This document shows positions 8,944 through 17,314 of a stretch of 64,000 nt of DNA, in pieces. The notes under the pieces were generated by a model that saw only the letters and a list, made by a program, of their open reading frames with translations, had not been told where the DNA came from and ran no database searches. Position 1 is the first letter of the stretch. Every line of letters begins with the position of its first letter. Both the position numbers and the translations under genes were made by a program. Source of the stretch: Amycolatopsis vastitatis (GTDB lineage Bacteria; Actinomycetota; Actinomycetes; Mycobacteriales; Pseudonocardiaceae); the NCBI RefSeq assembly GCF_002234595.1, contig NZ_NMUL01000049.1:80299-144298 (forward strand), read 5' to 3'.

Positions 8944-10566
8944 ATGACGAGCAGCCACCGCCATGTCGAGGACCTCGTGTCACTCTTCGACCGCCCGCAG
9001 GCGTGTGCCGCGGAACTGCTGTGCGACCGGCATCCCGCCGACGCGGTCGCGTTCACCGTCGTCGAGCCTGATCTTTCTTGTCGCGACTGGACTTTCGGCG
9101 AGCTGCGGACCGAGTCCGCCCGGCTGGCCACCGCACTGGCCGAGCTCGGCGCCGGCCCGGGCGACCGCGTCGCGACGCTGCTCGGCAAGTCGGGTGAGCT
9201 GGTCGTGACCGTGCTCGCGATCTGGCGGATCGGGGCGGCCCACGTGCCGCTGTTCACCGCGCTGGCCCCGCCGGCCATCGCGACCCGGCTCGCCGGCAGC
9301 GGCGCGCGGATCGTGGTCACCGAACCCGGGCAGCGGGCCAAGCTCGGCCCGAACGAGGACATCCCGGCGGCGTGGCGGCTGACCGTGATCACCACCGGCA
9401 CCGGCGCGGACGGCGACCACCGCTTCGACCGCCTGCTGGAGGCGCCCCCGCAGCCGGTCCCCGTCGCGATGGGCGGGGACGCGACGCTCGTCGAGCTCTT
9501 CACGTCGGGGACGACCGGAGCGCCGAAGGGCGTGCCCGTTCCGCTGTGGGCGGTGTCGTCGATGCTCGTCTACCAGGAGTTCGGGCTCGACCACCAGGAG
9601 TCCGACGTGTTCTGGAACGCCGCCGACCCCGGCTGGGCCTACGGCCTCTACCACGCGATCATCGGCCCGCTCGGCCTCGGCCGGCGCAGCCTGATGGTCC
9701 ACAGTGGATTCTCCCCGGCCCTCACCTGGGCCGTGCTCGACGCCTTCCGCGTCACCAACTTCACCGCGGGCCCGACGGTGTACCGCGCGTTGCGCGCCGC
9801 CGAAGACCTGGCTCCGGCCGACCTCGCGCTGCGGCACTGCTCGTCGGCGGGAGAACCCCTGCCGCCGGAGGTCAGCGAGTGGGCCGAGCACGTGCTCGGC
9901 ATCCCGGTCCTGGACCACTACGGGCAGACGGAGCTGGGCATGGCGGTCGCCAACGCCTGGCACCCCGGGTTCCGCACCGAGCGGCGGCCCGGGTCGATGG
10001 GCCGGGCCCTGCCGGGCTGGCGGCTCGAAGCACTGCGGCCGGAGTCGGCCGAACCCGCGGCGCCGGGGGAACGCGGACGGCTCGCGGTCGACCTCGCGGC
10101 CAGCCCGCTGATGTGGTTCACCGGCTACCGCGGCGCGCCCGGGCGCACCGCCGAACGCTTCACTGCCGACCGGCGCTGGTACCTGACCGGGGACACCGCC
10201 TCGAAGGACGCCGACGGGAACTTCCGCTTCACCGCCCGCGACGACGACATCATCCTGATGGCGGGCTACCGGATCGGACCGTCCGAAGTGGAATCCGTGC
10301 TGCTCGGTCACCCCGCCGTCGCGGAGGCCGCGGTCGTCGGCGTCCCGGACGAGCTGCGGGGCGAGGTGGTCGCGGCCCACGTCGTCCTGCGCGCCGGCCG
10401 GGACGCCGGCCCGGAGCTGGCCGCCGAGCTGCAGGACCTGGTGAAGACCCGCTTCGCCGCCCACGCCTACCCGCGGATCGTCCACTTCGTCGCGCAGCTG
10501 CCGAAGACACCGAGCGGCAAGCTCCAGCGCTCGGCCCTGCGCATCGCCGAACGGCATTCCCGATAG
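8944..10566 (+). CDS. Acyl-CoA synthetase (AMP-binding, acetyl/medium-chain type)
   Basis: A 540-residue ANL-superfamily enzyme that would form an acyl-AMP and then an acyl-CoA. Visible motifs: phosphate-binding loop TSGTTGAPKGVP near residue 189, adenylate loop WYLTGDTA near residue 412, hinge ILMAGYRIGPSEVES near residue 437 and the catalytic C-terminal lysine in PKTPSGKLQRSALR near residue 520. GGAGG precedes the ATG by 6 bp. Overall it looks more like acetyl-/medium-chain acyl-CoA synthetases than long-chain FadD proteins. It is divergent from the GAF-LuxR regulator. Substrate not determinable from sequence. Confidence 0.93.
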   Translation: MTSSHRHVEDLVSLFDRPQACAAELLCDRHPADAVAFTVVEPDLSCRDWTFGELRTESARLATALAELGAGPGDRVATLLGKSGELVVTVLAIWRIGAAHVPLFTALAPPAIATRLAGSGARIVVTEPGQRAKLGPNEDIPAAWRLTVITTGTGADGDHRFDRLLEAPPQPVPVAMGGDATLVELFTSGTTGAPKGVPVPLWAVSSMLVYQEFGLDHQESDVFWNAADPGWAYGLYHAIIGPLGLGRRSLMVHSGFSPALTWAVLDAFRVTNFTAGPTVYRALRAAEDLAPADLALRHCSSAGEPLPPEVSEWAEHVLGIPVLDHYGQTELGMAVANAWHPGFRTERRPGSMGRALPGWRLEALRPESAEPAAPGERGRLAVDLAASPLMWFTGYRGAPGRTAERFTADRRWYLTGDTASKDADGNFRFTARDDDIILMAGYRIGPSEVESVLLGHPAVAEAAVVGVPDELRGEVVAAHVVLRAGRDAGPELAAELQDLVKTRFAAHAYPRIVHFVAQLPKTPSGKLQRSALRIAERHSR

Positions 10567-10815
10567 CGGCCGTCACCGCCGATCCCGGGTGATCCCCGGG
10601 TGAGTTCCCCTGCCCGCGCGCGTTCCCGGCGCGCCGGGGAGTCCCGGCTGCCTGCGCGGTCCCGGGATCCCGACTCCCGCACCGGTCCTTGCCCGGCGCG
10701 GGCCCGGGAGAGCCGTCCGCTCTCCCCGCCTGGTGTCCCCGGGCCGGTCGCACCGGCGCGCCCGAGCACGCCCGGGGACGCCAGGCTCCGTCCCTCACAC
10801 ACCCTGGAGGCAACG

Positions 10816-11877
10816 ATGCCCAGGCCCGTCGAAGACCGGCAGAACCAGCCCCGTGCGGCGGCACCAGAGCGGGGGCCGTCGCGGCTGTCCCGCCGGAAGT
10901 TCGTCCTCGGCGCGGCCGCGGGACTGTCCGCGGCCGCCGTCGCGGCCCCGCGAACGGCGAGTGCCGCCGGCACCGCGTCCGGCGCGGTGGCCGACAGCGG
11001 AGCCCGGGTGATCGCGGAACACCGGCTCGATCCCAAGATGCTCGACCTGACCATCGATTCACCCGCCCTGGCGACCACGGCGATGGTGCGGCTGCTGCAC
11101 CCCGCCGGCTGGACGCCCGGCGCCGGACCGGCGTTGCCGGTGCTGTACCTGCTCCACGGCGCCGGCGACGACTACACGTCGTGGACGCGCTCGACCGACG
11201 TCGAAGCCTTCATCAACGGCACCGAGATGCTGGTGGTGATGCCTTCGGGCGGCCGGGACGGGTTCTATTCGGACTGGTACAACCGGGGTGCCGGCGGCGC
11301 GCCGCGCTGGGAGACCTTCCACCTGACCGAGCTGCGCCAGATCCTCGAACGGGGCTACGGCGCCGGAACCGTCCGCTCGATCGCCGGCCTCTCGATGGGC
11401 GGGCTGGGCGCGATGGCGTACGCGGGACGGCATCCGGGGATGTTCGTCGCGGCTGCGGCCTACAGCGGCGTCGTCCACACGACGTACGAGAACGCCCGCG
11501 GGACCAGCCTGATCCAGGGGGTGCTCGTCAAGGACGGTTACGACCCCACGGCCCTGTGGGGCGACCCGAACCTCAACGCGAGAGTGTGGGCCGCGCACAA
11601 CCCGTACGACCTGGCCCGGAACCTGGCCGGCATCCCGCTGTACCTCGCGTGCGGCAACGGGACCCCCGGCGTCCTCGACCCGCCGAGCACCCCGCCGGAC
11701 CTGTTCATCGAGCCGCTGTGCGCGGAGATGAACACCGCGTTCGCCCGGCGGCTGCGGGAGGTCGGCGCGAACGTCACGACCGACTTCTACGGGCCGGGCA
11801 CGCACAACTGGCCGTGGTGGCAGCGTTCCCTGCACGTGTCCTTCCCCCTGCTGACCGAGCCGCTGCGGCTCGGGTGA
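10816..11877 (+). CDS. Tat-exported esterase, antigen 85/esterase D-like family
   Basis: A 353-residue secreted alpha/beta hydrolase. The start at 10816 has GGAGG 8 bp upstream; the longer in-frame sequence is low-complexity Pro/Arg/Ser. A Tat signal (SRRKFVLGAAAGLSAA) is followed by a probable cleavage site after TASAA. The nucleophile lies in SIAGLSMGGLGAMAYAGRHP near residue 197, an oxyanion region in LLHGAGDDYTSW, and a C-terminal His in GPGTHNW. These are features of the esterase/Ag85 (PF00756) fold. Members act as carboxylesterases, feruloyl esterases or mycolyltransferases; which one applies is unclear. It stands alone and is followed by two strong hairpins. Confidence 0.87.
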   Translation: MPRPVEDRQNQPRAAAPERGPSRLSRRKFVLGAAAGLSAAAVAAPRTASAAGTASGAVADSGARVIAEHRLDPKMLDLTIDSPALATTAMVRLLHPAGWTPGAGPALPVLYLLHGAGDDYTSWTRSTDVEAFINGTEMLVVMPSGGRDGFYSDWYNRGAGGAPRWETFHLTELRQILERGYGAGTVRSIAGLSMGGLGAMAYAGRHPGMFVAAAAYSGVVHTTYENARGTSLIQGVLVKDGYDPTALWGDPNLNARVWAAHNPYDLARNLAGIPLYLACGNGTPGVLDPPSTPPDLFIEPLCAEMNTAFARRLREVGANVTTDFYGPGTHNWPWWQRSLHVSFPLLTEPLRLG

Positions 11878-11886
11878 GGTGGCCGG

Positions 11887-11903
11887 CCGGAGGGTTCCTC
11901 CGG
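11887..11903 (+). terminator. Hairpin terminator after the esterase gene
   Basis: CCGGAGG-GTT-CCTCCGG forms a perfect 7-bp stem with a 3-nt loop, 9 bp after the esterase stop codon. There is no U-tract, as is common for actinobacterial hairpins. Confidence 0.6.
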
Positions 11904-12009
11904 TATCACCCCGGTGCGGGGGAGGCCGCCGGGCGCCGCCGGAAGTACGGTTTCCCGGCGGTGATCAGGAATCGCCGGCCGAGCGAGGATTGCCAAGAGG
12001 AACCACCGG

Positions 12010-12047
12010 GGTGACCGGCTCGCCACTGTCTCGGCGAGCCGGTCACC
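12010..12047. terminator. 15-bp perfect hairpin, probable bidirectional terminator
   Basis: GGTGACCGGCTCGCC (12010-12024) pairs perfectly with 12033-12047 around an 8-nt loop. It lies in the gene-less stretch between the plus-strand esterase and minus-strand hydrolase debris, the position of a bidirectional terminator. No T-run follows on either strand. Confidence 0.6.
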
Positions 12048-12162
12048 GCGGTGCCTGGCCGGAGCAAGACGGTCCGAGGCACGGGAGGTCGAGGCCCAGC
12101 CGCCACATTCGGGCGATCCGCCAGGCGACGTCCTGGTTGTCAAAGAATCGCCAGTTCGCCAT
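12043..12162 (-). CDS. Possible 39-residue ORF, unknown
   Basis: A minus-strand frame starting MANWRFFDNQDVAWRIARMW and ending GQAPR. Residue composition looks protein-like (Trp, Asn, Asp rich, charged) rather than like an antisense shadow. It overlaps the 3' arm of the 15-bp hairpin and has no convincing ribosome binding site. It may be the tail of a decayed gene. I do not recognise it. Confidence 0.2.
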   Translation of the reverse strand: MANWRFFDNQDVAWRIARMWRLGLDLPCLGPSCSGQAPR

Positions 12163-12177
12163 TTGGCTGACCCGGTC

Positions 12178-12328
12178 GTGTCCTCGGGTGCTATGCCGTG
12201 CGGGGCGGCCTCGAAGACGTGCAGCTCGGCCGGAACGCTGGCGGCGAGCTGTTTCCGGTGCAGGCGCACGGCGTCCGACAGCAGCCGGTTCGGGGTACCG
12301 CTGATCAGGATCGTGGGACGAAACCCGG
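12178..12328 (-). pseudogene. C-terminal remnant of an alpha/beta hydrolase (HSL type)
   Basis: On the minus strand about 50 codons read FRPTILISGTPNRLLSDAVR and then LHRKQLAASVPAELHVFEAA followed by PHG. This is the typical strand-loop-helix segment that carries the catalytic Asp and His in hormone-sensitive-lipase-type hydrolases. The expected TRD acid position reads TPN here. No start, nucleophile elbow or oxyanion motif belongs to this frame, and the frame then runs into unrelated sequence. It lies head-on against the start of the plus-strand hydrolase, so this looks like a deletion or inversion scar. Confidence 0.6.
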
Positions 12329-12329
12329 C

Positions 12330-13142
12330 GTGGTCGAGACGCACCATTTGGCCTCGACCGAACCGGAAGGCGTCACCTACGCCGAGGTCGACGCCGGCGG
12401 CGTCCCCGCCCTCTGGTGCGTCCCCGCCGGCGCGGACCCCGGCCGGGCGCTGCTGCACTTCCACTTCGGCGGCTCGGTCACCGCGTCCATGCACTCCGAC
12501 CGCAAGGCCGCCGGCCACATCGCGAAAGCCGCCGGGATCCGCTCCCTGGTCGTGGACTTCCGGCTGGCCCCCGAACACCCCCACCCGGCACAGCTCGACG
12601 ACGCCGAGACCGCCTACCGGTGGCTGCTGGCGCAGGGCTACCAGCCGCAGAACATCGGCAGCACCGGCCACTCCATCGGCGGCACCCTCGCGATCATGCT
12701 GCCGCTGCGGCTGCTCGCCAAAGGTGAACCCACCCCCGGCGCCATCGTCAGCATCTCACCGTGGACCGACCTCACCATCGCCAACCCCAAGGTCGACGAG
12801 AACGAGGACAACGACAAGATGCTCAGCCGCAACACCCTCGAACTCTTCCGCGGAGCCTGGCTGCAGGACCCCGCCCTGGACTTCGCCGACCCGAAGATCA
12901 GCCTCGCCAACGCCGACCTGACCGGCCTGCCGCCGACCGTCGTGCACTACGGCGAGTACGAGACCCTCGCCGGCGACGGCGCCGAACTCGGACACCGGCT
13001 CACCGAATTCAAGGTCACCTCCGAGGTCCACCCGATGCCCGAAGGGCAGCACTCGTTCATCCTCGCCGCCGGCCGCGTACCCGAAGTCGACCAGGCGATC
13101 GCGCAGATGGGCCAGTGGCTGCGCCGGCATCTCGGCGCCTGA
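12330..13142 (+). CDS. Alpha/beta hydrolase fold-3 (HSL-type esterase), possibly N-terminally shortened
   Basis: About 270 residues. A degenerate oxyanion motif HFHFGGS (usually HGGG) is near residue 44, a nucleophile elbow GHSIGGTLAI (usually GDSAGG) near residue 112, and a C-terminal PEGQHSF histidine. FRLAPEHPHP matches the family. Relatives carry some 50-70 residues before the segment GVTYAEVDAGGVPALW, whereas only a GTG at 12330 with a poor ribosome site is available, because the DNA upstream is the tail of another hydrolase on the opposite strand. The start is therefore uncertain and an upstream in-frame ATG at 12198 would read through foreign sequence. Intracellular esterase; substrate unknown. 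Confidence 0.75.
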   Translation: MVETHHLASTEPEGVTYAEVDAGGVPALWCVPAGADPGRALLHFHFGGSVTASMHSDRKAAGHIAKAAGIRSLVVDFRLAPEHPHPAQLDDAETAYRWLLAQGYQPQNIGSTGHSIGGTLAIMLPLRLLAKGEPTPGAIVSISPWTDLTIANPKVDENEDNDKMLSRNTLELFRGAWLQDPALDFADPKISLANADLTGLPPTVVHYGEYETLAGDGAELGHRLTEFKVTSEVHPMPEGQHSFILAAGRVPEVDQAIAQMGQWLRRHLGA

Positions 13143-13330
13143 ACACCGCATCTCACACGTCACCGTTCCGGTGATCTTCCGGGATCCCGCCCGGCCAGGC
13201 TGTATCCGGCATCCCGTTCTGGTAGCGAACCCCGATGTCGGCCATGGCGGCGTCGTCCAGCACCACGAGCAGTTCGTCCGCATGTTCTGGAGCTTCTTCG
13301 ATGAGCTCCCAAACCGAAGGTGTCAGAAAG

Positions 13331-13735
13331 ATGATTCTGAAGAAGATTGTCCTTGGTTCCGCGGGCCTCGGGGTCGCCGTGATCGGGGTGATCTATCTCT
13401 TGGCTCCCCACCTCTTGCTCGACGTCTACGGGGTCGATATCCAGTCGCCATCGGAGGCGAACATTTTCAGGAGCGGTTCCGGGGCACTGTACGTAGCCCT
13501 GGCGATCCTGTTCCTGCTGGGAGCCTTCAACACGCGTTACACCAGGACTTCGCTCGTCACGCTGTTCACCTTCATGAGCGGCCTGGTTGTGGGGCGCCTG
13601 GTCAGCATCGTGGCGGATGGGTGGCCCCATGTGGTGCTGATCGTCGTTCTTGTCGTCGAGGCTTCCTTCGCCGGTGCTGCGGCCTATGCGTTGCGGGTGC
13701 AGGACTCCTCCCAGCAGCTGAGGGAGACCGCCTGA
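13331..13735 (+). CDS. DUF4345-like small membrane protein
   Basis: A 134-residue protein with four predicted hydrophobic segments (KKIVLGSAGLGVAVIGVIYL, ALYVALAILFLLGAF, TLFTFMSGLVVGRLVSIV, VVLIVVLVVEASFAGAAAYA). The motif YGVDIQSPSEANIFRSGSGA resembles the conserved part of DUF4345. The ATG at 13331 is chosen because the sequence before it is Ser-rich and not family-like. Function unknown; it is not obviously in an operon. Confidence 0.72.
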   Translation: MILKKIVLGSAGLGVAVIGVIYLLAPHLLLDVYGVDIQSPSEANIFRSGSGALYVALAILFLLGAFNTRYTRTSLVTLFTFMSGLVVGRLVSIVADGWPHVVLIVVLVVEASFAGAAAYALRVQDSSQQLRETA

Positions 13736-13738
13736 CAG

Positions 13739-13900
13739 TCAACGCCCCTCGTGAGGCAGGGCGCACGACAACAGCTCTCGATTCACGGACCGAAACCGCG
13801 TTTTGGCACGGTGCAGGTTGATCGCCTCGCGGGTGACGGCGATCGGGCAGGACTCGACACGGATGTAGAACGTTCCAGGTAGGCGGTCGAAGTCGCCTTG
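13739..13900 (-). pseudogene. Unidentified minus-strand coding remnant
   Basis: The minus strand reads GDFDRLPGTFYIRVESCPIA then VTREAINLHRAKTRFRSVNR and ends LLSCALPHEGR. This looks like the C-terminus of a real protein, but the frame upstream turns into the antisense of the next gene and has no start near. I do not recognise the family. It abuts the DUF4345 gene tail to tail. Confidence 0.3.
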
Positions 13901-13988
13901 GTGAGCCCGGAGACGCTCTCGTGAGCCCGCGAAGGGCGGCCCGTGCCGGTGCCGGGCACAGCCCGGCCATGCAGGGAGGCGGACTGGC

Positions 13989-14810
13989 ATGGTCGTAGCG
14001 AGGGGAGTGCACGGCCCGTTCGTGCTCGCGGTCTGCGCGGAGATGGTCTTCCGCGATCTGCCGATCGTCGAGCGGGTCCGCCGCCTGACCCGGCTCGATG
14101 TCCAGGTGGAGATCTGGGACTGGACCAAGCATGACATCGACGCCCTCGTGTCGCTGCGCGACGAAGGAGCCGTCTACTCGTCGATGACGGGCTACGTCCG
14201 GGGCGGGCTGGTCGAGCCGTCCGCTGTAGCCGACCTGCTCGCCACCGCGGAGAAGTCGATACCGGTCGCGAAAAGGCTGGGGATCACCCGGCTCAACCTC
14301 CACGGGACGGGACTCGGCGGTGATGGCCTGCCGGTCGTTCCCGTCGAGAAGACCACCGGTGCCATGTGGCTCGCCGCGCGGGACACGCTGGTGCGGATGG
14401 CCGAGCTCGGGGCGAAGAACGACGTCGTGTTCGTCCTGGAGAACCTCAACCTCGCCGTCGACCACCCGGGAGTTCCGTTCGCCCGCGCGGACGACTGCCT
14501 CGCTCTCGTCCAGGCGGTGGACCACCCGAACCTGCGGCTGATGCTCGACCTGTACCACGCTCAGATCGGTGAGGGGAACCTGATCGATCTGTGCCGCCGG
14601 GCGCTGCCGTTCATCGGCGAGATCCAGGTCGCCGACGTCCCTGGCCGCTGCGAGCCGGGAACGGGCGAGATCAACTACCCCCGGGTCGCTGCCGCCTTGG
14701 CCGAGTCGGGATACCGGGGAACCGTCGGGCTGGAGGGATGGCCGAGCGGTGACGACACCGCCGCGGTCGAGCGCTTCCGGGCAGCCTTTGGCGTGAAAGA
14801 AGGTTGGTGA
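13989..14810 (+). CDS. TIM-barrel sugar isomerase, hydroxypyruvate isomerase-like
   Basis: A 273-residue AP-endonuclease-2/xylose-isomerase-like TIM-barrel protein. Metal-site features include a Glu in FVLENLN and the LMLDLYHAQ and GEIQVADVPGRCEPG motifs characteristic of Hyi-like isomerases. A GGGAGG site precedes the ATG. It ends 1 bp before the dehydrogenase gene, so the genes are co-transcribed. Such proteins interconvert keto and aldehyde forms of small sugars or sugar acids; hydroxypyruvate/tartronate semialdehyde is the best family match, but the true substrate may differ. Confidence 0.85.
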   Translation: MVVARGVHGPFVLAVCAEMVFRDLPIVERVRRLTRLDVQVEIWDWTKHDIDALVSLRDEGAVYSSMTGYVRGGLVEPSAVADLLATAEKSIPVAKRLGITRLNLHGTGLGGDGLPVVPVEKTTGAMWLAARDTLVRMAELGAKNDVVFVLENLNLAVDHPGVPFARADDCLALVQAVDHPNLRLMLDLYHAQIGEGNLIDLCRRALPFIGEIQVADVPGRCEPGTGEINYPRVAAALAESGYRGTVGLEGWPSGDDTAAVERFRAAFGVKEGW

Positions 14811-14811
14811 C

Positions 14812-15825
14812 ATGCGGATCGGACTCATCGGGCTCGGCCGGATCGGGGCTTTCCACGCGGACACCCTCGCCGCATTGAGTGCGGTCGAGGAACTGGTCGT
14901 CGTCGACGCGCTCGATACGGCGATGAAGTCCGTGACCGAACGAATCCCGAAGGCTCGTGCGGCCGGCTCGCCGGACGAGCTGCTCGACGCGGGCGTGGAC
15001 GGCCTCGTCATCGCGGCGTCGACCGCGGCGCACGCGGAACTGATGCTGGCCTCGGTGAAGCGCGGCATACCGACGTTTTGCGAGAAGCCGATCGCCGGCT
15101 CCGCGCGCGAGGCGGCGAGCGTACGGGACGAGCTCGAAGGTGCGGGTGTGCCGATTCAGATCGGGTACCCCCGGCGATTCGATCCCGCTTTCGCCGCCGC
15201 CCGCGACGCGGTCCGCGGTGGTTCGCTGGGGCGGGTCCACACCGTCCGGTCGACCACCATGGATCCGGCACCCCCGCCGGCTTCCTACCTGGCCGTGTCC
15301 GGCGGGATCTTCCGCGACTGCGCGGTCCACGACTTCGATGCCGTCCGGTGGGTCACCGGCCGGGAGGTCGTCGAAGTCCACGCGGTCGGTGCGGTGGATC
15401 CATCGGCACCTGCTGAGCTGTATCTCGACAACGACGATTTCTCGACCGCGTCGACGCTGCTCGTCATGGAGGACGGGACGATCGGCGTCGTCTCCAACAC
15501 GCGCACCAATGCGCGTGGCTACGACGTCCGTCTCGAAGTCCACGGCAGCGACGACTCCGTTGCCGCCGGGCTCGACGACGGTCTTCCGCTTCGCTCGACG
15601 CAGCCGGGAGCCACCTGGCCGGCCGGGCCGCCGCACACGTTCTTCATGGATCGCCTCGCCGAAGCGTTCCGGATCGAGCTCGAGACTTTCTGCGCCGTCG
15701 CGGCGGGCACTGTCGAATCGCCGACCCCGTTGGGCGACGCACTGCGAACGGCCTGGGTCGCCGAAGCGGCGACTGTGTCCGCTCGGGAAAGACGGCCGGT
15801 TCGCGTCGACGAAGTCGCGCTCTAG
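14812..15825 (+). CDS. Gfo/Idh/MocA family oxidoreductase, inositol 2-dehydrogenase-like
   Basis: A 337-residue NAD(P)-dependent dehydrogenase. N-terminal Rossmann motif IGLIGLGRIGAFHADTL; catalytic EKPI (FCEKPIAGSA near residue 91); inositol-dehydrogenase-like QIGYPRRFDPAF and FRDCAVHDFDAVRWVTG. The last segment supplies the HD pair used in hydride transfer in MI 2-dehydrogenases. It is translationally close to the upstream isomerase and 52 bp from the downstream TIM-barrel gene. It likely oxidises a cyclitol or hexose-derived substrate. myo-Inositol is plausible but no other iol genes are in view. Confidence 0.9.
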   Translation: MRIGLIGLGRIGAFHADTLAALSAVEELVVVDALDTAMKSVTERIPKARAAGSPDELLDAGVDGLVIAASTAAHAELMLASVKRGIPTFCEKPIAGSAREAASVRDELEGAGVPIQIGYPRRFDPAFAAARDAVRGGSLGRVHTVRSTTMDPAPPPASYLAVSGGIFRDCAVHDFDAVRWVTGREVVEVHAVGAVDPSAPAELYLDNDDFSTASTLLVMEDGTIGVVSNTRTNARGYDVRLEVHGSDDSVAAGLDDGLPLRSTQPGATWPAGPPHTFFMDRLAEAFRIELETFCAVAAGTVESPTPLGDALRTAWVAEAATVSARERRPVRVDEVAL

Positions 15826-15877
15826 GACATCGGTTTCTTCCTCACTCGCACAACGACGTAGGACAGATTGGATTCCC

Positions 15878-16843
15878 GTGCAACTCGGACTCATCACGGA
15901 CTCGGTCGGCAGCCGCCCGCTCGAGGAGGTGCTCAACCTCGCCGTCGAGCTCGAACTGGACACGATCGAGCTCGCGACCGGGAACTGGTCGGCAGCCCCG
16001 CACGCCGACCTGAACGAACTGGTGTCGAACCCGGCGGCCCGGGGCCGCTTGGCCAAGGAGGTGGAGTCGCGTGGACTCTCGCTGAGCGCCCTCAACGCGA
16101 ACGGCAACCAGCTGCACCCGGTGCAGGGGGCAGAGCACGACCGGGTCGTCCGGGACACCATCACCGTCGCCGGGGAACTGGGGGTGCCCGTCGTCGTGCT
16201 GATGTCAGGCCTGCCTGGTGCGAAGGGCGAACGCACACCGAACTGGATCACGACCTCGTGGCCGCCCGAGACGCTGGAAGTGCTCGAGTACCAGTGGAAC
16301 GAGGTGGCGATCCCGTACTGGCACGATCTTGCGGAGTTCGCTCGCCGGCGTGGTGTCCGGCTCGCGGTGGAGATGCACGGCCGCCAGCTGGTGTTCAACG
16401 TCGCGACCATGCACCGGCTCCGGGAAGCGGTGGGTGACGACGTCGTGGGGGCGAACCTCGATCCCTCGCACCTGATGTGGATGGGTGCTGACATCCTCGC
16501 GGTGATCCGCAGCCTGGGGCCGGCGATCTTCCACGTACACGCCAAGGATACCCGGGTCGAACGGCCGAACGCCGCGGCCAACGGCATCCTGGACACGCTG
16601 CCGCCGGCGCACGCCGCCGACCGGTCGTGGAACTACGTCACGCTCGGCCTCGGTCACCCGGGCGGTGCGACGTTCTGGTCGGAGTTCGTGTACGCCCTCC
16701 GGTCGGTCGGCTACGACGGGTCGCTCAACATCGAGCACGAAGACGTCCTCATCGGCTCGGAAGAAGGAGTCCGGCGAGCGGCCGGGCTGTTGAAGTCCGT
16801 GGTCATCCGTGACGGACCGGACTGGACGCCCGCCCGCATCTGA
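15878..16843 (+). CDS. TIM-barrel sugar phosphate isomerase/epimerase family protein
   Basis: A 321-residue AP_endonuc_2-type barrel starting MQLGLITDSVGSRPLEEVL from a GTG; in-frame sequence upstream belongs to the preceding gene in another phase. Predicted metal ligands are in AVEMHGRQLVFN (Glu), ANLDPSHLMWMG (Asp, His), IFHVHAKDTRV and LNIEHEDVLI (Glu). This ligand set is typical of IolE/IolH-like and other epimerases. It is the third gene of the operon. The pairing of two barrels around a dehydrogenase is typical of cyclitol or rare-sugar catabolism; the reaction is unassigned. Confidence 0.87.
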   Translation: MQLGLITDSVGSRPLEEVLNLAVELELDTIELATGNWSAAPHADLNELVSNPAARGRLAKEVESRGLSLSALNANGNQLHPVQGAEHDRVVRDTITVAGELGVPVVVLMSGLPGAKGERTPNWITTSWPPETLEVLEYQWNEVAIPYWHDLAEFARRRGVRLAVEMHGRQLVFNVATMHRLREAVGDDVVGANLDPSHLMWMGADILAVIRSLGPAIFHVHAKDTRVERPNAAANGILDTLPPAHAADRSWNYVTLGLGHPGGATFWSEFVYALRSVGYDGSLNIEHEDVLIGSEEGVRRAAGLLKSVVIRDGPDWTPARI

Positions 16844-16934
16844 AGTCCTTCCCCGCAGCCACCGACCCGAAGGTGGGAGCGGCACCAATGGCGCCAAGCC
16901 GCACTGCGGTTCAGGGACCGAGGCGCCGGTGCGC

Positions 16935-17110
16935 CGGAAGACGGCATCGAGCCGCCGGATCTCGCCACCGATCTGCCGGTCTTCACGCCGATCGCCGCGA
17001 AGCCCGACACCGCGACGCTCACGGACCTGAACAAGAAGGTGAGCGTCGACGGCCAGAAGCCCGCGACCGTGGCTCCCGACTGGCTCGAGGCGGCGGGCTT
17101 CATCAGCTGA
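16935..17110 (+). pseudogene. C-terminal remnant of a glycine betaine/choline ABC binding protein (OpuAC/ProX)
   Basis: In one plus frame the region reads PVFTPIAAKPDTATLTDLNK then KVSVDGQKPATVAPDWLEAA and stops with GFIS. The segment LNKKVSVDG...AxVAxDWLxxxG is the hallmark C-terminus of glycine-betaine-binding proteins. No start or N-terminal lobe is present; the frame degenerates upstream of about 16935. It is the scar of a deleted osmoprotectant transporter. Confidence 0.65.
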
Positions 17111-17171
17111 GCCGCCCGCTCGTCATTGACTTCGCCTTCGGACGCAAGGTAGCGTCACCGCGTCGACGATA

Positions 17172-17183
17172 TGAAACCTTTCA
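17172..17183. promoter_or_regulatory. LacI-family operator-like dyad, copy 1
   Basis: TGAAACCTTTCA is a near-palindrome close to the LacI/GalR-family core TGAAACGTTTCA. It lies 132 bp before the GH78 start. A second copy is at 17282-17293 and a weaker dyad, TCGAAAGGTTCG, at 17255-17266. No LacI gene is in the window. Confidence 0.5.
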
Positions 17184-17281
17184 ACGCGGAGGCGGCGGGC
17201 ACCTTCCTTCGGGATGCCCGCTTGCTTGAACCCCGATGGCCCTACCCTCCTTTGTCGAAAGGTTCGCGTCCCGCATATAGT

Positions 17282-17293
17282 TGAAACGATTCA
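17282..17293. promoter_or_regulatory. LacI-family operator-like dyad, copy 2
   Basis: TGAAACGATTCA matches the LacI-family half-site pair with one central change. It is 22 bp before the GTG start of the GH78 gene, where a repressor would block initiation. With the copy at 17172 it suggests looping or tandem repression of the four glycoside-hydrolase genes. Confidence 0.5.
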
Positions 17294-17314
17294 CTGCCGA
17301 ATCTCGGAGCCGCT

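Noticed and set aside
10567..10815. Repeat-rich or CRISPR-like spacer region
   Set aside because: GC-rich sequence with scattered CCCGGG words and short imperfect stems, but no regular repeats or spacers.
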